Positions 1 through 8,045 of a stretch of DNA of 64,000 nt are shown in pieces; the first letter of the stretch is position 1, and each line of letters begins with the position of its first letter. The notes beneath the pieces are model-generated. The model ran no database searches. It was given only the letters and a program-made list of their open reading frames with translations, and was not told the origin of the DNA. The position numbers and the translations under genes are program-made. This DNA comes from Corynebacterium sp. (GTDB lineage Bacteria > Actinomycetota > Actinomycetes > Mycobacteriales > Mycobacteriaceae): positions 124,001-188,000 of the forward strand of contig NZ_JAUNKO010000002.1 of NCBI RefSeq assembly GCF_030532715.1, read 5' to 3'.

Positions 1-531
1 ATGGCGGAGCCGAACGTGTTGTTGCTGGACGAGCCCACCAACGACCTTGATATTGATACGTTGCAGGAGTTGGAATCCCTGCTGGATTCGTGGCCGGGAA
101 CGCTCGTGGTGATTTCCCACGACCGATACCTTATTGAACGTGTTTGCGATTCTACGTGGGCGCTGTTTGGCGATGGTACGTTGACGCACCTGCCGGGTGG
201 TATTGAGGAATACTTGCGCCGCCGCGGCGAGTTGGCGTCTGGGGAGCGCGGCGTGCTTGACCTTGGGGAGCGTAAGGATTCCGCCGAGCAGCGGCAGGCG
301 AAGAAGATGGAAGCTGCCGCCCGACGCCGCGTGGAGAAGGAAATGCGGTCGCTGGAACGCAAGATGGAAAACATGCGCGAGCGCATGGCTGAGCTGCACA
401 ACCGGATGGCTGAGGTGGCGACCGACCCGCAGCAACTCACCGAACTGGGGACTGAAAGCTCCCTGATTCGGGAGGATATTGAGGCGTATGAGTTGCAGTG
501 GATGGAGCTCGCCGAACAGCTTGAAGAATAG
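1..531 (+). CDS. ABC-F family ATPase, C-terminal part (5' end outside window)
   Basis: This is the 3' end of a tandem-ATPase ABC-F protein, a soluble ribosome-associated family without membrane segments. The first visible residues run into a Walker B with the D-loop LLLDEPTNDLD (residues 7-17) and the H-loop ISHDR (about 38-42), so this is the second nucleotide-binding domain. A charged, Arg/Glu-rich helical stretch follows (about 95-176), as in the C-terminal coiled coil of Uup-like members. The in-frame ATG at base 1 is internal, because the Walker A and signature motif must lie upstream. The AlkB-like gene starts 10 nt after the stop and may be cotranscribed. Confidence 0.85.
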   Translation: MAEPNVLLLDEPTNDLDIDTLQELESLLDSWPGTLVVISHDRYLIERVCDSTWALFGDGTLTHLPGGIEEYLRRRGELASGERGVLDLGERKDSAEQRQAKKMEAAARRRVEKEMRSLERKMENMRERMAELHNRMAEVATDPQQLTELGTESSLIREDIEAYELQWMELAEQLEE

Positions 532-540
532 CGCGAATTC

Positions 541-1227
541 ATGTGCGATTCGGAAGCGCTTTTCGACGTCCCGCCCGCGCCCAGGTCGCGACTGCCCGAC
601 GGCGCCTACCACGTGCCGGGGTGGCTCACCTTGGAGCAGCAACATTGGTTGGTGCGGCAGTGTCGGCAGTGGGCGGCGGGCCCGGTCCCGCCGAGGTCGG
701 CGAAGATCCGTGGGCACGAAATGAGTGTGCAAACCCTGTGCTTGGGGTGGCATTGGCGCCCTTGGGCGTACACCCGGGAAGCGGTGGATGTGAATGGCCG
801 GCGGGTGCTCGAGGTTCCGGAGTGGTTGGTGCGGTTGGGGCGCAAAGCGCTCCTTGCCGCCACCGGCGACGAGCAGGCGGCCGCCGCATACACCCCCGAT
901 GCCGCGCTGGTGAACTTTTACAACAACACCGCGCGCATGGGCATGCACCAGGACGCCGATGAGCGCGCGGCGGCCCCGGTGGTTTCGGTATCGATCGGGG
1001 ATGCCTGCCGTTTCCGATTCGGAAATACGAGCAATCGTTCGAAGCCGTACCAGGACATTGATCTATCATCCGGGGATCTGTTTGTTTTCGGTGGGCCCTC
1101 CCGGTTGGCCTACCACGGGGTGATGAAGCTGTATCCGAACACCGCGCCGCCGGGTTGCGGGCTGACGCACGGGCGCATCAATATCACATTGCGGGAGACC
1201 GGGCTGTGGGACCAGCACCCCGAATAA
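541..1227 (+). CDS. AlkB-like 2-oxoglutarate/Fe(II) dioxygenase
   Basis: This is a 228-aa protein of the AlkB family, which oxidatively demethylates alkylated bases using Fe(II) and 2-oxoglutarate. The iron ligands appear as HQD (His136, Asp138) and His192 in LAYHGVMK. The 2-oxoglutarate-binding arginine pattern RINITLR is at 212-218. The product-binding NFYN motif precedes the HxD, as in E. coli AlkB. Length fits bacterial AlkB (about 215 aa). There is no clear ribosome-binding site; the ATG lies 10 nt after the ABC-F stop, so translational coupling is likely. Whether it acts on DNA or RNA cannot be told. Confidence 0.88.
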   Translation: MCDSEALFDVPPAPRSRLPDGAYHVPGWLTLEQQHWLVRQCRQWAAGPVPPRSAKIRGHEMSVQTLCLGWHWRPWAYTREAVDVNGRRVLEVPEWLVRLGRKALLAATGDEQAAAAYTPDAALVNFYNNTARMGMHQDADERAAAPVVSVSIGDACRFRFGNTSNRSKPYQDIDLSSGDLFVFGGPSRLAYHGVMKLYPNTAPPGCGLTHGRINITLRETGLWDQHPE

Positions 1228-1558
1228 CCCGCAGCACAAAATGTTATCGGATTGCAAGAAACCGGGTTGCGGTGGGCGTTTGGGTGGTGTGGACGATGGG
1301 GTGGGCGCGACGTCGTGAAGCAGGGTGGGTGAGGGGCAAATGTGCAGCTAGGGGGATCTGGGTGCCTGCACACACGCAAACGAGCTGTGTGCAATATAAG
1401 TGGCGGTGTGTGGATGGTGATGGAGCTGTGTGCCGTCTGTGAACGCCGCCATGGGTCCGTGAGCGGGGTGGAAACCGGTGTCGGGGCGCGGTACTATGCC
1501 GGAGATAGTGCAAGCAGTAGTTGTTCAACGTTAACCTCAAGCTACGGGGAGGAATAGT
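1228..1558. other. Intergenic region upstream of the zeta-toxin pair
   Basis: There are 331 bases with no convincing gene; short open frames here lack a ribosome-binding site and a protein-like composition. A possible -10 (TACTAT, 1492-1497) lies about 60 nt before the 1559 start. The partly symmetric GTTCAACGTTAAC (about 1523-1535) sits between it and the ribosome-binding site and could be an operator for autoregulation, which is inference only. Confidence 0.4.
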
Positions 1559-1876
1559 ATGCCCCAAACATTGCAGAAGACTTGCCCAAGTGAGGCGTTA
1601 GATGCCCTTGAGTTGGTGTCGCCGGGGATCGACGCCTACGCTGCCTACGACGCGATGCACGACGCGCTTGCAACGCTCAAAGCGGCGTATTTGCGGAGGC
1701 TCCTGCACGCTGCAAGCCCAAGCGCGCAGCAACACTGCCAGGCGCGGCTCGAGCACCTTGAGCGGGTGCAACGCGGCGTGGACTTGGCGGACGTAGAGGG
1801 GTTGATTGCCGTGGCGCGTCGAGCAAACGATGAACTCACGTCGATCGGGGGATTGGGCGGTGGCGAAGCCCGCTAG
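1559..1876 (+). CDS. Small helical protein, putative antitoxin partner of the downstream zeta-like kinase
   Basis: This is a 105-aa protein of no family I recognise. It is rich in Ala, Leu and charged residues and looks all-helical. A strong ribosome-binding site (GGGGAGGA, 1546-1553) fixes the ATG. Its last 17 bases overlap the GTG start of the zeta-toxin-like gene, the tight coupling expected of an antitoxin-toxin operon with the antitoxin first. It is not obviously homologous to the classical epsilon antitoxin (about 90 aa), though that is also a small helical protein. The antitoxin role is inferred from position and size only. Confidence 0.6.
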   Translation: MPQTLQKTCPSEALDALELVSPGIDAYAAYDAMHDALATLKAAYLRRLLHAASPSAQQHCQARLEHLERVQRGVDLADVEGLIAVARRANDELTSIGGLGGGEAR

Positions 1877-2783
1877 CGACCTCACCGCGGCGGATTTCCC
1901 CGTAAGTGAGGCGGATATGGCCCACATCGGGGAAACGCTCATTCGATACTTTGTGCACAATCAACCTCGGGTGTCGCATCCTAGCGTCGTGTTTATCGGC
2001 GGGCAACCGGGGTCTGGAAAAAGTATGCTCGTAGAGCATTATCGGCGCGCGCTCGGTGGGGCCGTGGTGGTGGACTCCGACGTTGTGCGGCAGTTGCACC
2101 CCGCGATTCTCGACATCGCGGAAGCCGCGCCGCTGCGTTTCGACGTCCTCACGAATGGTCCGGTGGGTGACTGGTGCAACCGCATCATCGAGAGTGCGCG
2201 CCACCGGCGCTGCAACGTCATTATTGAAAATACATTCGCTAACCCGGCGACCGTGCTGGGGGAGGCACAACGCTTCGCCGAGGCCGGCTACATGGTGGGG
2301 TTTCTGTGCCTTGCGGTACCGTCCAGCGTGTCCCGCCTTGGCATTGTCAACCGCTTCCGGCAGGCGGCGCGAGTCGGCGGAAGCATGCCGCGGTGGACCA
2401 CCGAAACCTCCCACAGTGCGGCGCTGACGGGGCTGAACGCTTCCGTGCAGCAATTTGTGGGCGCGCAACTTGGCGGGGTGGTGGTGACCGACCGTAACCT
2501 CGCCCACCGCCACCGAATCACACAGGCATGCGACGTGGCGGACACGCTCCAAGAGGTGCGTGACGCATTTTTTGCCGAGCTGCAATCCGTGCAGCAATGG
2601 CAGGAAAGCTACGGTGCGTGCGTAACGTTTTTGCTGGACCGTGGCTTGGTGACCAATTACACCGCCCGCTTGCTGTATAACCTTGCGTGGGATGCGGAGG
2701 CGCTCCGACCGCTTGGGCTGCATCTGCCGGGTTGTCACACTGAGTTTCGACACCGCGTGAGCCAAGCCCTCCGCGAATCCTGA
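1860..2783 (+). CDS. Zeta-toxin-family P-loop kinase
   Basis: This is a 307-aa P-loop kinase resembling zeta toxins, which phosphorylate the cell-wall precursor UDP-N-acetylglucosamine. Walker A GGQPGSGKS is at about 47-55, followed by VVVDSDVVRQLHP, where zeta toxins have their substrate-binding aspartates. An arginine-rich R..NRFRQAAR segment lies where zeta has its ATP-contacting arginines. The start is taken as GTG 1860 because GGGGGA lies 7 nt upstream; an earlier in-frame ATG at 1806 would overlap the partner gene far more. An alternative is a chromosomal zeta-like nucleotide or sugar kinase that is not toxic. Confidence 0.78.
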   Translation: MAKPASDLTAADFPVSEADMAHIGETLIRYFVHNQPRVSHPSVVFIGGQPGSGKSMLVEHYRRALGGAVVVDSDVVRQLHPAILDIAEAAPLRFDVLTNGPVGDWCNRIIESARHRRCNVIIENTFANPATVLGEAQRFAEAGYMVGFLCLAVPSSVSRLGIVNRFRQAARVGGSMPRWTTETSHSAALTGLNASVQQFVGAQLGGVVVTDRNLAHRHRITQACDVADTLQEVRDAFFAELQSVQQWQESYGACVTFLLDRGLVTNYTARLLYNLAWDAEALRPLGLHLPGCHTEFRHRVSQALRES

Positions 2784-2843
2784 GCGCACCGGGCGGGTGG
2801 GCAGCCGCTGGTGCGTCGCCGGAACTTGGGTAGGCTGTGACCC

Positions 2844-3167
2844 ATGATTCTGATTAACGTGAAATTTCATGTCCGGCCCGAGTACGTGGAATCGTTCCGC
2901 TCCCAGGTCGCCGAATTTACGGAAGCCACCCGCGCGGAGCCCGGCTGCCTGTTCTTTGAGTGGTACCGTTCCACCGACGAAGACGACGTGTTTGTGTTGG
3001 TGGAGGGCTTCCAGGATGATGCCGCGGAGGCGCACGTGAGCTCCGAGCATTTCCAGCAGGCCTGCATTGACATGCCGAAGCTGTTGGTGGAAACCCCGAC
3101 GATTATTAATACGCTGATCCCCGGCAAGGTGGAGTGGGATCGTATGGCGGAATTCCGCGTCGAGTGA
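2844..3167 (+). CDS. ABM-domain monooxygenase-like protein
   Basis: This is a 107-aa protein with a single antibiotic-biosynthesis-monooxygenase (ABM) ferredoxin-like fold, as in YgiN-type quinol monooxygenases. Seen: an N-terminal beta strand (MILINVKFHV), EPGCLFFEWYRS in the middle, a VLVEGFQD strand, and a helix containing the conserved SSEHF pattern. The family acts on small aromatic or quinone substrates, usually as a dimer without cofactor; the substrate here is unknown. TAGGCT (2831-2836) ends 7 nt before the ATG, so the mRNA is probably leaderless. Confidence 0.85.
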   Translation: MILINVKFHVRPEYVESFRSQVAEFTEATRAEPGCLFFEWYRSTDEDDVFVLVEGFQDDAAEAHVSSEHFQQACIDMPKLLVETPTIINTLIPGKVEWDRMAEFRVE

Positions 3168-3194
3168 GTTGGCAAGAATAGTAGGCTTGGACCC

Positions 3195-4106
3195 ATGAGT
3201 AACAAGGACTCTCATAAGCTGCCGAAGCTTTCGAAGACTGCGTACGAAGCCGAGCTTAAGCGCTTGCAAGCGGAGCTGGTGGAAATGCAGCAGTGGGTAG
3301 TGGAGACCGGTGCCCGCATTGTCATCGTGATGGAGGGCCGCGACGCGGCGGGCAAAGGATCCGCAATCAAACGGATCACCCAATACCTCAATCCGCGCAC
3401 CTGCCGTATCGAGGCGTTGCCGGCGCCAACATCCCGGGAACGTGGGCAGTGGTATTTTCAGCGTTACGTGGAGAAACTCCCCACAGCTGGTGAGATCGTG
3501 ATTTTTGATCGCTCCTGGTACAACCGTGCCGGTGTGGAACGCGTGATGGGCTTTTGCACTTCGCAGGAATACCGGCGATTTTTGCACCAGGCGCCGATCT
3601 TTGAGCGGTTACTCGTAGAAGACGGCATTCTACTGCGCAAATACTGGTTCTCCGTGTCCGACGAGGAGCAGGTGCGGCGGTTTCATTCCCGTCTTGAGGA
3701 TCCATTGCGGCGGTGGAAACTTTCTCCCATGGACTTGCAGTCCATCACCCGGTGGGAGGACTACTCCCGCGCCAAGGATGAAATGTTTATCCACACGGAT
3801 ATTCCGTCGTCGCCGTGGTACACGGTGGAATCCGAGGATAAGAAACGCTCTCGGGTGAACGTGATCAGCCACCTGCTGTCCACGATTCCGTATGAGAAAA
3901 TCGACCGTCCGTTGCCCGAGATTCCGCAGCGGCCGAAGTCCACGCATGACTATGAACGCCCGCCGCGTTCGGATTTCCGCTACGTGCCGGATGTGGCAGA
4001 GCATTTGGTGAAGCCTTCTGAGCGGGACAAGGCGAAAGCGAAGTCGAAGTCCAAAGATAAGTCGAAAGATAAATCGAACAAGGACAAGAAAACCAAAAAG
4101 AAGTAA
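3195..4106 (+). CDS. ppk2: Polyphosphate kinase 2 (PPK2 family)
   Basis: This 303-aa PPK2-family enzyme transfers phosphate between polyphosphate and nucleotides. Walker A GRDAAGKGS is at about 48-56. Walker B with its arginine lid reads FDRSWYNRAGVERVMGF, the PPK2 hallmark, and WKLSPMD and RAKDEMF segments follow as in one-domain PPK2. The last about 30 residues are an extreme Lys/Asp/Ser tail (repeated KSK/KDK) outside the catalytic fold. TAGGCT (3182-3187) lies 7 nt before the ATG, indicating a leaderless transcript separate from the upstream gene. Confidence 0.93.
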   Translation: MSNKDSHKLPKLSKTAYEAELKRLQAELVEMQQWVVETGARIVIVMEGRDAAGKGSAIKRITQYLNPRTCRIEALPAPTSRERGQWYFQRYVEKLPTAGEIVIFDRSWYNRAGVERVMGFCTSQEYRRFLHQAPIFERLLVEDGILLRKYWFSVSDEEQVRRFHSRLEDPLRRWKLSPMDLQSITRWEDYSRAKDEMFIHTDIPSSPWYTVESEDKKRSRVNVISHLLSTIPYEKIDRPLPEIPQRPKSTHDYERPPRSDFRYVPDVAEHLVKPSERDKAKAKSKSKDKSKDKSNKDKKTKKK

Positions 4107-4207
4107 CGCTTCAGTTGTGGAGTTAGCCCGCCCGCAAGGGGGTAGCCGAACGTAGATGTGAGGTATACCCGCTAGCGGGCTTCGGTGTGTTGTGGGACAC
4201 TGGGCCC

Positions 4208-5260
4208 ATGAGTAATCGACCAACTGACAACGTTGTCAATGCGTTTGTTCGAAATTCCACCGGCATGTTGGAGCTGAACCGACCGCGGGCTTTGAACTCA
4301 CTGGACCGCGAAATGGTGGATATCATTACCGTGGCCCTCGACCGGTGGATCGATGATGAATCGGTTCACCGCGTGATCGTGTATTCCGCCAGTGACCGCG
4401 CGTTTTGTGCCGGCGGGGATGTGCGCATTGTTCGGGAGGAAGCCGCGAGCGGCAATCACGATTCGGGCGATCAGTTTTTTAACGCCGAATACGAAATGAA
4501 CAATGACATCGCAAACTTTCCGAAGCCCTACGTTGCGGTGATTGACGGCGTGGCAATGGGCGGCGGGCTGGGCGTATCCCTCCATGGCTCTCACCGCGTG
4601 GTCACGGAGCGCGCGTTTGCCGCCATGCCGGAAATGGTCATCGGGTTCATTCCCGATGTGGGCATTAGCTGGATGATGCAACGCATGGTCACGGCCCTCG
4701 GGCGGCCGAGCCCGGCGTTAGCAACCTTCCTCGGGGTGACCGGTTGGAGGCTCAGCCCAGCGGACATGATATGGTCCGGCATGGCCACCGATTACATTGA
4801 AAGCTCCGATGTGCAGGACTTTATTGATATGGCGGTGGCGGAATCCCTCGATGAGGCGTTGGAACGCTACACCACCGAAGTCGACGGTGAATCCGAACTC
4901 GCGGGCTATATTGAGGAAATTGAAGCCTGTTTCGGATTCAAAACTTGGGACGAAATCGACCGCGCGCTTCATGTGTGTGAGAATAAAGAATTCGTTGCCA
5001 AGGTGCGGGAACTTATGAAAGACGCCAACCCCACATCCGTGGTTGCCGCCGTAGAATTGTTTGCCGCGAACCTTCACGCCCCCACGGTGCGCAAAGGGCT
5101 CGACAATGAATTTGTGGTGGGTAACGTACTGCGCCGCGACCCCAACTTTGCGGAAGGGGTGCGGGCGGTACTCGTCGATAAAACCCGCGACGCCGCATTT
5201 CACCCCGCAACCTATGCGGAGGTTGACGCGACGTACTTTAGGGAATTACTGGGCGGTTAA
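4208..5260 (+). CDS. Crotonase-superfamily protein, probable 3-hydroxyisobutyryl-CoA hydrolase
   Basis: This is a 350-aa protein with the enoyl-CoA hydratase fold. The oxyanion-hole segments are visible (FCAGGDVR near residue 60 and GVAMGGGLGVS near 115), followed by PEMVIGFIPDVG. The enlarged C-terminal half and the GD(V/I)R pattern match 3-hydroxyisobutyryl-CoA hydrolases of valine breakdown rather than about 260-aa hydratases. ATG 4208 is preferred to ATG 4187 because protein similarity begins after it; it is preceded by GACACT 7 nt upstream, a possible leaderless -10. Its stop overlaps the convergent ribM stop by 4 nt. Confidence 0.82.
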   Translation: MSNRPTDNVVNAFVRNSTGMLELNRPRALNSLDREMVDIITVALDRWIDDESVHRVIVYSASDRAFCAGGDVRIVREEAASGNHDSGDQFFNAEYEMNNDIANFPKPYVAVIDGVAMGGGLGVSLHGSHRVVTERAFAAMPEMVIGFIPDVGISWMMQRMVTALGRPSPALATFLGVTGWRLSPADMIWSGMATDYIESSDVQDFIDMAVAESLDEALERYTTEVDGESELAGYIEEIEACFGFKTWDEIDRALHVCENKEFVAKVRELMKDANPTSVVAAVELFAANLHAPTVRKGLDNEFVVGNVLRRDPNFAEGVRAVLVDKTRDAAFHPATYAEVDATYFRELLGG

Positions 5261-5997
5261 CCCACTGCGGTGGGTTGGTGGGACGCGGCGTCGACACGCG
5301 GTTGTTGGCGCTGCACCCGCAGCCACACCGTAAAGCCCCACACCACAAATGCGCCGTAGATGAGATACAGCATTGCGGAAGGGTAGTAGCCAGCCGAAAG
5401 CAGAAGCGGAACACCGACGATATCGACGCCGATCCACACCAGCCAAAACTCCGTCCAGCCGCGGGCCATACCATAGGTGGCGAGGATGGAACCGGTGAAA
5501 ATCCAGGCGTCTGCAAGCGGGCCCCACGAACCAAGCGCCGCAAACAACCACGCGCACAACGCTGTGCACGCAACCGCAAACAACACCATGCCAATACGCT
5601 CCCGGGTGGTTGCCCAACGCGGCTGCACCGCAGCCAAATCCTCCTGCGGCTCGCTAATAATCGAGCGCGACGGATCCGTATCCGACGGTTCCCGAACGCC
5701 CCGACGCTGAGCGGCGGCCCACGTCACCCAGCCATAGCAGCTCACAATCAAAAACATGACCTGGCGGCCGGCTTGGCCATACAAATCCAAATTCTGGGGA
5801 GTGTGGAATACCCCGCCGAGGAACACCGTAAACAGCAATAAGTTGCCGATGATGCCAACTGGCCATGCCCACACCACGCGCCGCATGCCCCCAACGGCAG
5901 ACGCCAAGCCGAACAAATTTCCGATGATTTCGCGCCATAGGATCGGCACCCCGCCGATCAGCAATGTGGCGTCAAGTAATTGGGTGAAAGGATTCAC
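5257..5997 (-). CDS. ribM: PnuC-family riboflavin transporter (RibM/PnuX type)
   Basis: This is a 246-aa multi-pass membrane protein of the PnuC fold, recognisable from the N-terminal WREIIGN.FGLAS and the QN.DLYGQAGRQ segment followed by several hydrophobic helices. PnuC itself imports nicotinamide riboside, but the FMN riboswitch in its leader points to riboflavin uptake, as for corynebacterial RibM. The start is GTG 5997, behind AAGGAG, 8 nt upstream. An upstream in-frame ATG at 6090 lies between riboswitch and ribosome-binding site and is unlikely. Translation or transcription should fall when FMN is plentiful. Confidence 0.88.
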   Translation of the reverse strand: MNPFTQLLDATLLIGGVPILWREIIGNLFGLASAVGGMRRVVWAWPVGIIGNLLLFTVFLGGVFHTPQNLDLYGQAGRQVMFLIVSCYGWVTWAAAQRRGVREPSDTDPSRSIISEPQEDLAAVQPRWATTRERIGMVLFAVACTALCAWLFAALGSWGPLADAWIFTGSILATYGMARGWTEFWLVWIGVDIVGVPLLLSAGYYPSAMLYLIYGAFVVWGFTVWLRVQRQQPRVDAASHQPTAVG

Positions 5998-6098
5998 TGG
6001 GGAATCTCCTTGAAGAGGAAGAAACGGACAGAAGAATCCTCGGGGCTGCAAACTAGCTGGACATACGCGCGACAAACATGACGCAGGCACGGCCAGCA

Positions 6099-6260
6099 GT
6101 TCTCTTTCATCCGGACTGTGACCGTCGGCTGTGGAATCTCACCACAATCTGCTAGACCCACCACGGCAAACCGCAGGTGGCGCTCGCGGGCTCGCCACCT
6201 CATTCGACATGAACGAAGCGACATTACCGCCGGTGGGGAATTTCACCCCGCCCTGAGAAC
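6099..6260 (-). promoter_or_regulatory. FMN riboswitch (RFN element)
   Basis: On the minus strand the 162-nt segment opens with GTTCTCAGGGCGGGGTGAAA, includes CCCCACCGGCGGTAA and a GTGAGATTCCAC hairpin, then AGCCGACGGTCACAGTCCGG, and closes with GAAAGAGAAC. The terminal GTTCTC/GAGAAC stem and the conserved core loops are intact. It lies about 100 nt upstream of the ribM start, so it reports FMN level to the riboflavin transporter gene. Confidence 0.96.
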
Positions 6261-6272
6261 GTGCTCCCCAGT

Positions 6273-7493
6273 CTAGTACCGGCTCCACTCCACGTCAGCA
6301 TCGGGGGTGTGGAAAATAACTTTGAAATCATTCGTGGTGTGATGCAAACCCCGCGCCGAAGCGTACGCCGTGGCACACCGAGTGCGATCCAACACCGGAT
6401 CAATCTTGGTGCGCAACACCCCCTCAATGCTTGCCTTCGTCGGCGGCGGTAACTCCAGGGGCGGCGCCGACACCAAGATCATTGCCCACTTGTTCGGACC
6501 GTAGGGCACCACGATGTGCACCCATGACCCGAGAATCGGTTTGCACACCTCCGGCAGGTTCAACTGCCATGCCGTAGTGATAGGCAGCCGCGGCTGCACT
6601 AATGCGGGAATACCATGCCGCGCGCCAAAATCCCGCAGCCGCTGGCTGGCCGGATTATTCCCGCTGATCGGGTCCGCCCACGCCCACGTCCACTCCGACT
6701 CCGTCATCACAGCAATCGGGATTGCCTGCACCATCAATGTGGTGTCATTCGCGGCCCGCAGGATTGCGGAATTGCCGTCAGGCTTCAACTCTCCTTGGCA
6801 TTCCGGGAAAAGCGAATGCGCCCGGAGCTGGTTTTCCGCAGACAAAAAGATAGCGTCGGCGCGGATATCATCAATGCTGATTTCCGAGACCACATCAATC
6901 AGCAACCCGTCGCGCAGCACCATCTTTACGCCCGCAATCTCCGCGTCCCATTCCGTAATGGAAATGGGTAGCCCGCGCATCGCAGCAAATCCAACCAGGG
7001 CGCGTCGGACATCCTGATCGGGTGTCAGCATGGGAATAGCGGCACGGATACTCTGTTGGGCTTCCGGAACCGGTAGCTCGCCCAACAGGATCAAAATATC
7101 GGTGGAATGATCCGCCCTTGGAGCCCGCACCAGCGGCGCATTATTGTGAAGGGTGCGTGCAGCCCGCTCCACCAACAATGAGTCTGGCTGCGCGCTAGTA
7201 AACTCCGGAATACCGAATTCTTCGCCGAACTCCTCGGCCTCCGGATCCAGCCACATCCACGTGCCATCTCGCACCGTAGCGATCTGCTTGGCGGGCAAAA
7301 TAAGCTCCGGGCCGGTACCAAAATAGCGGACCCGGTGAGTGGCCTCCGGTACCCCAGTCGCGGCGCCGTCAGCATCGAAGTCGGCGCTTCGCCGCTGCCC
7401 AAGCATCTGCATAAAAGCGTGATCCATGCCCGCCTGGGCAATGAGACCATCTTGGGCTACTTCTGTGATGTTCGTTGGATTTGAATGCTGCAC
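6273..7493 (-). CDS. Uncharacterised protein with two DUF6882-like halves
   Basis: This is a 406-aa soluble protein of unknown function. Two stretches look like copies of one motif: IATVRDGTWMW.DP..EEFGEEFGIPEF (about 68-98) and IAVMTESEWTWAWADP....LRDFGARHGIPAL (about 260-300). The G/E-W-W-DP...FG...GIP arrangement recalls DUF6882 proteins, so an internal duplication is likely. Start is GTG 7493; TAGTAT (7502-7507, minus strand) lies 8 nt upstream, suggesting a leaderless mRNA. It ends just before the FMN riboswitch of ribM but shares no obvious role with it. Confidence 0.7.
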   Translation of the reverse strand: MQHSNPTNITEVAQDGLIAQAGMDHAFMQMLGQRRSADFDADGAATGVPEATHRVRYFGTGPELILPAKQIATVRDGTWMWLDPEAEEFGEEFGIPEFTSAQPDSLLVERAARTLHNNAPLVRAPRADHSTDILILLGELPVPEAQQSIRAAIPMLTPDQDVRRALVGFAAMRGLPISITEWDAEIAGVKMVLRDGLLIDVVSEISIDDIRADAIFLSAENQLRAHSLFPECQGELKPDGNSAILRAANDTTLMVQAIPIAVMTESEWTWAWADPISGNNPASQRLRDFGARHGIPALVQPRLPITTAWQLNLPEVCKPILGSWVHIVVPYGPNKWAMILVSAPPLELPPPTKASIEGVLRTKIDPVLDRTRCATAYASARGLHHTTNDFKVIFHTPDADVEWSRY

Positions 7494-8045
7494 AGTTATC
7501 CATACTACTCGGAAACATAATGAATATGGCGCAACTTACCGGTGTTAATTCTTCGCGTTGGCTCACCCTATCCCCAGCTCACAATGCGATACGCTCTGCG
7601 CGAGCGCCGGAAAATATGCCAATTTTCTAATCCGAACGCACAAACACCATTCCTTTGCTGCCGGTGTCATGTGGGCATAGAAACACCCGTATTATGGCCA
7701 CTACCTTGAGTTTTCGTGCGGTAAGCGGAGGTTGAGCGGATTCTTAGGCCGCAATTTACTTGCGCTTTTAGTGGCAAGATCATCGGAGGCGAGTGAGCGT
7801 GCCCAACGTTTACATTTGCCTGCGCGCTTAATTTGCAGCGATATTACACAGCGATGCTTGTTGCAATCCCAAGGATGGCGGAGTGTCTGCATTCATCTCG
7901 CAGACGAGATTGCGTAAATGGAAGTTTCTGTCGTTGGTTTTGTTGTGTGTGATTTGACGGTTACCGTAGCCAACGAAAGTACGCGGAAATACATTGTTTC
8001 GTGCGCGCGAGATTGGGGCGTGCCATGGTTGGGATCTGGCTGGGA
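7494..8045. other. 552-base gene-poor stretch, more AT-rich than its surroundings
   Basis: No open frame here has a plausible start signal or a protein-like composition; the longest is about 61 codons. The stretch holds the presumed promoter of the leftward gene at its left edge and the 3' flank of the DUF4253-like gene at its right. I see no tRNA, strong hairpin or repeat. Confidence 0.5.

Noticed and set aside
1836..3587. 583-codon open frame on the minus strand across the zeta-like, ABM and PPK2 genes
   Set aside because: It is antisense to three well-supported genes and translates into His/Arg/Pro-rich sequence without any family motif; long antisense frames are expected at this GC content.
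4021..4104. Tandem AAGTCGAAG-like repeats at the end of PPK2
   Set aside because: They are codon-level reflections of the Lys/Ser/Asp tail, not a separate repeat element.
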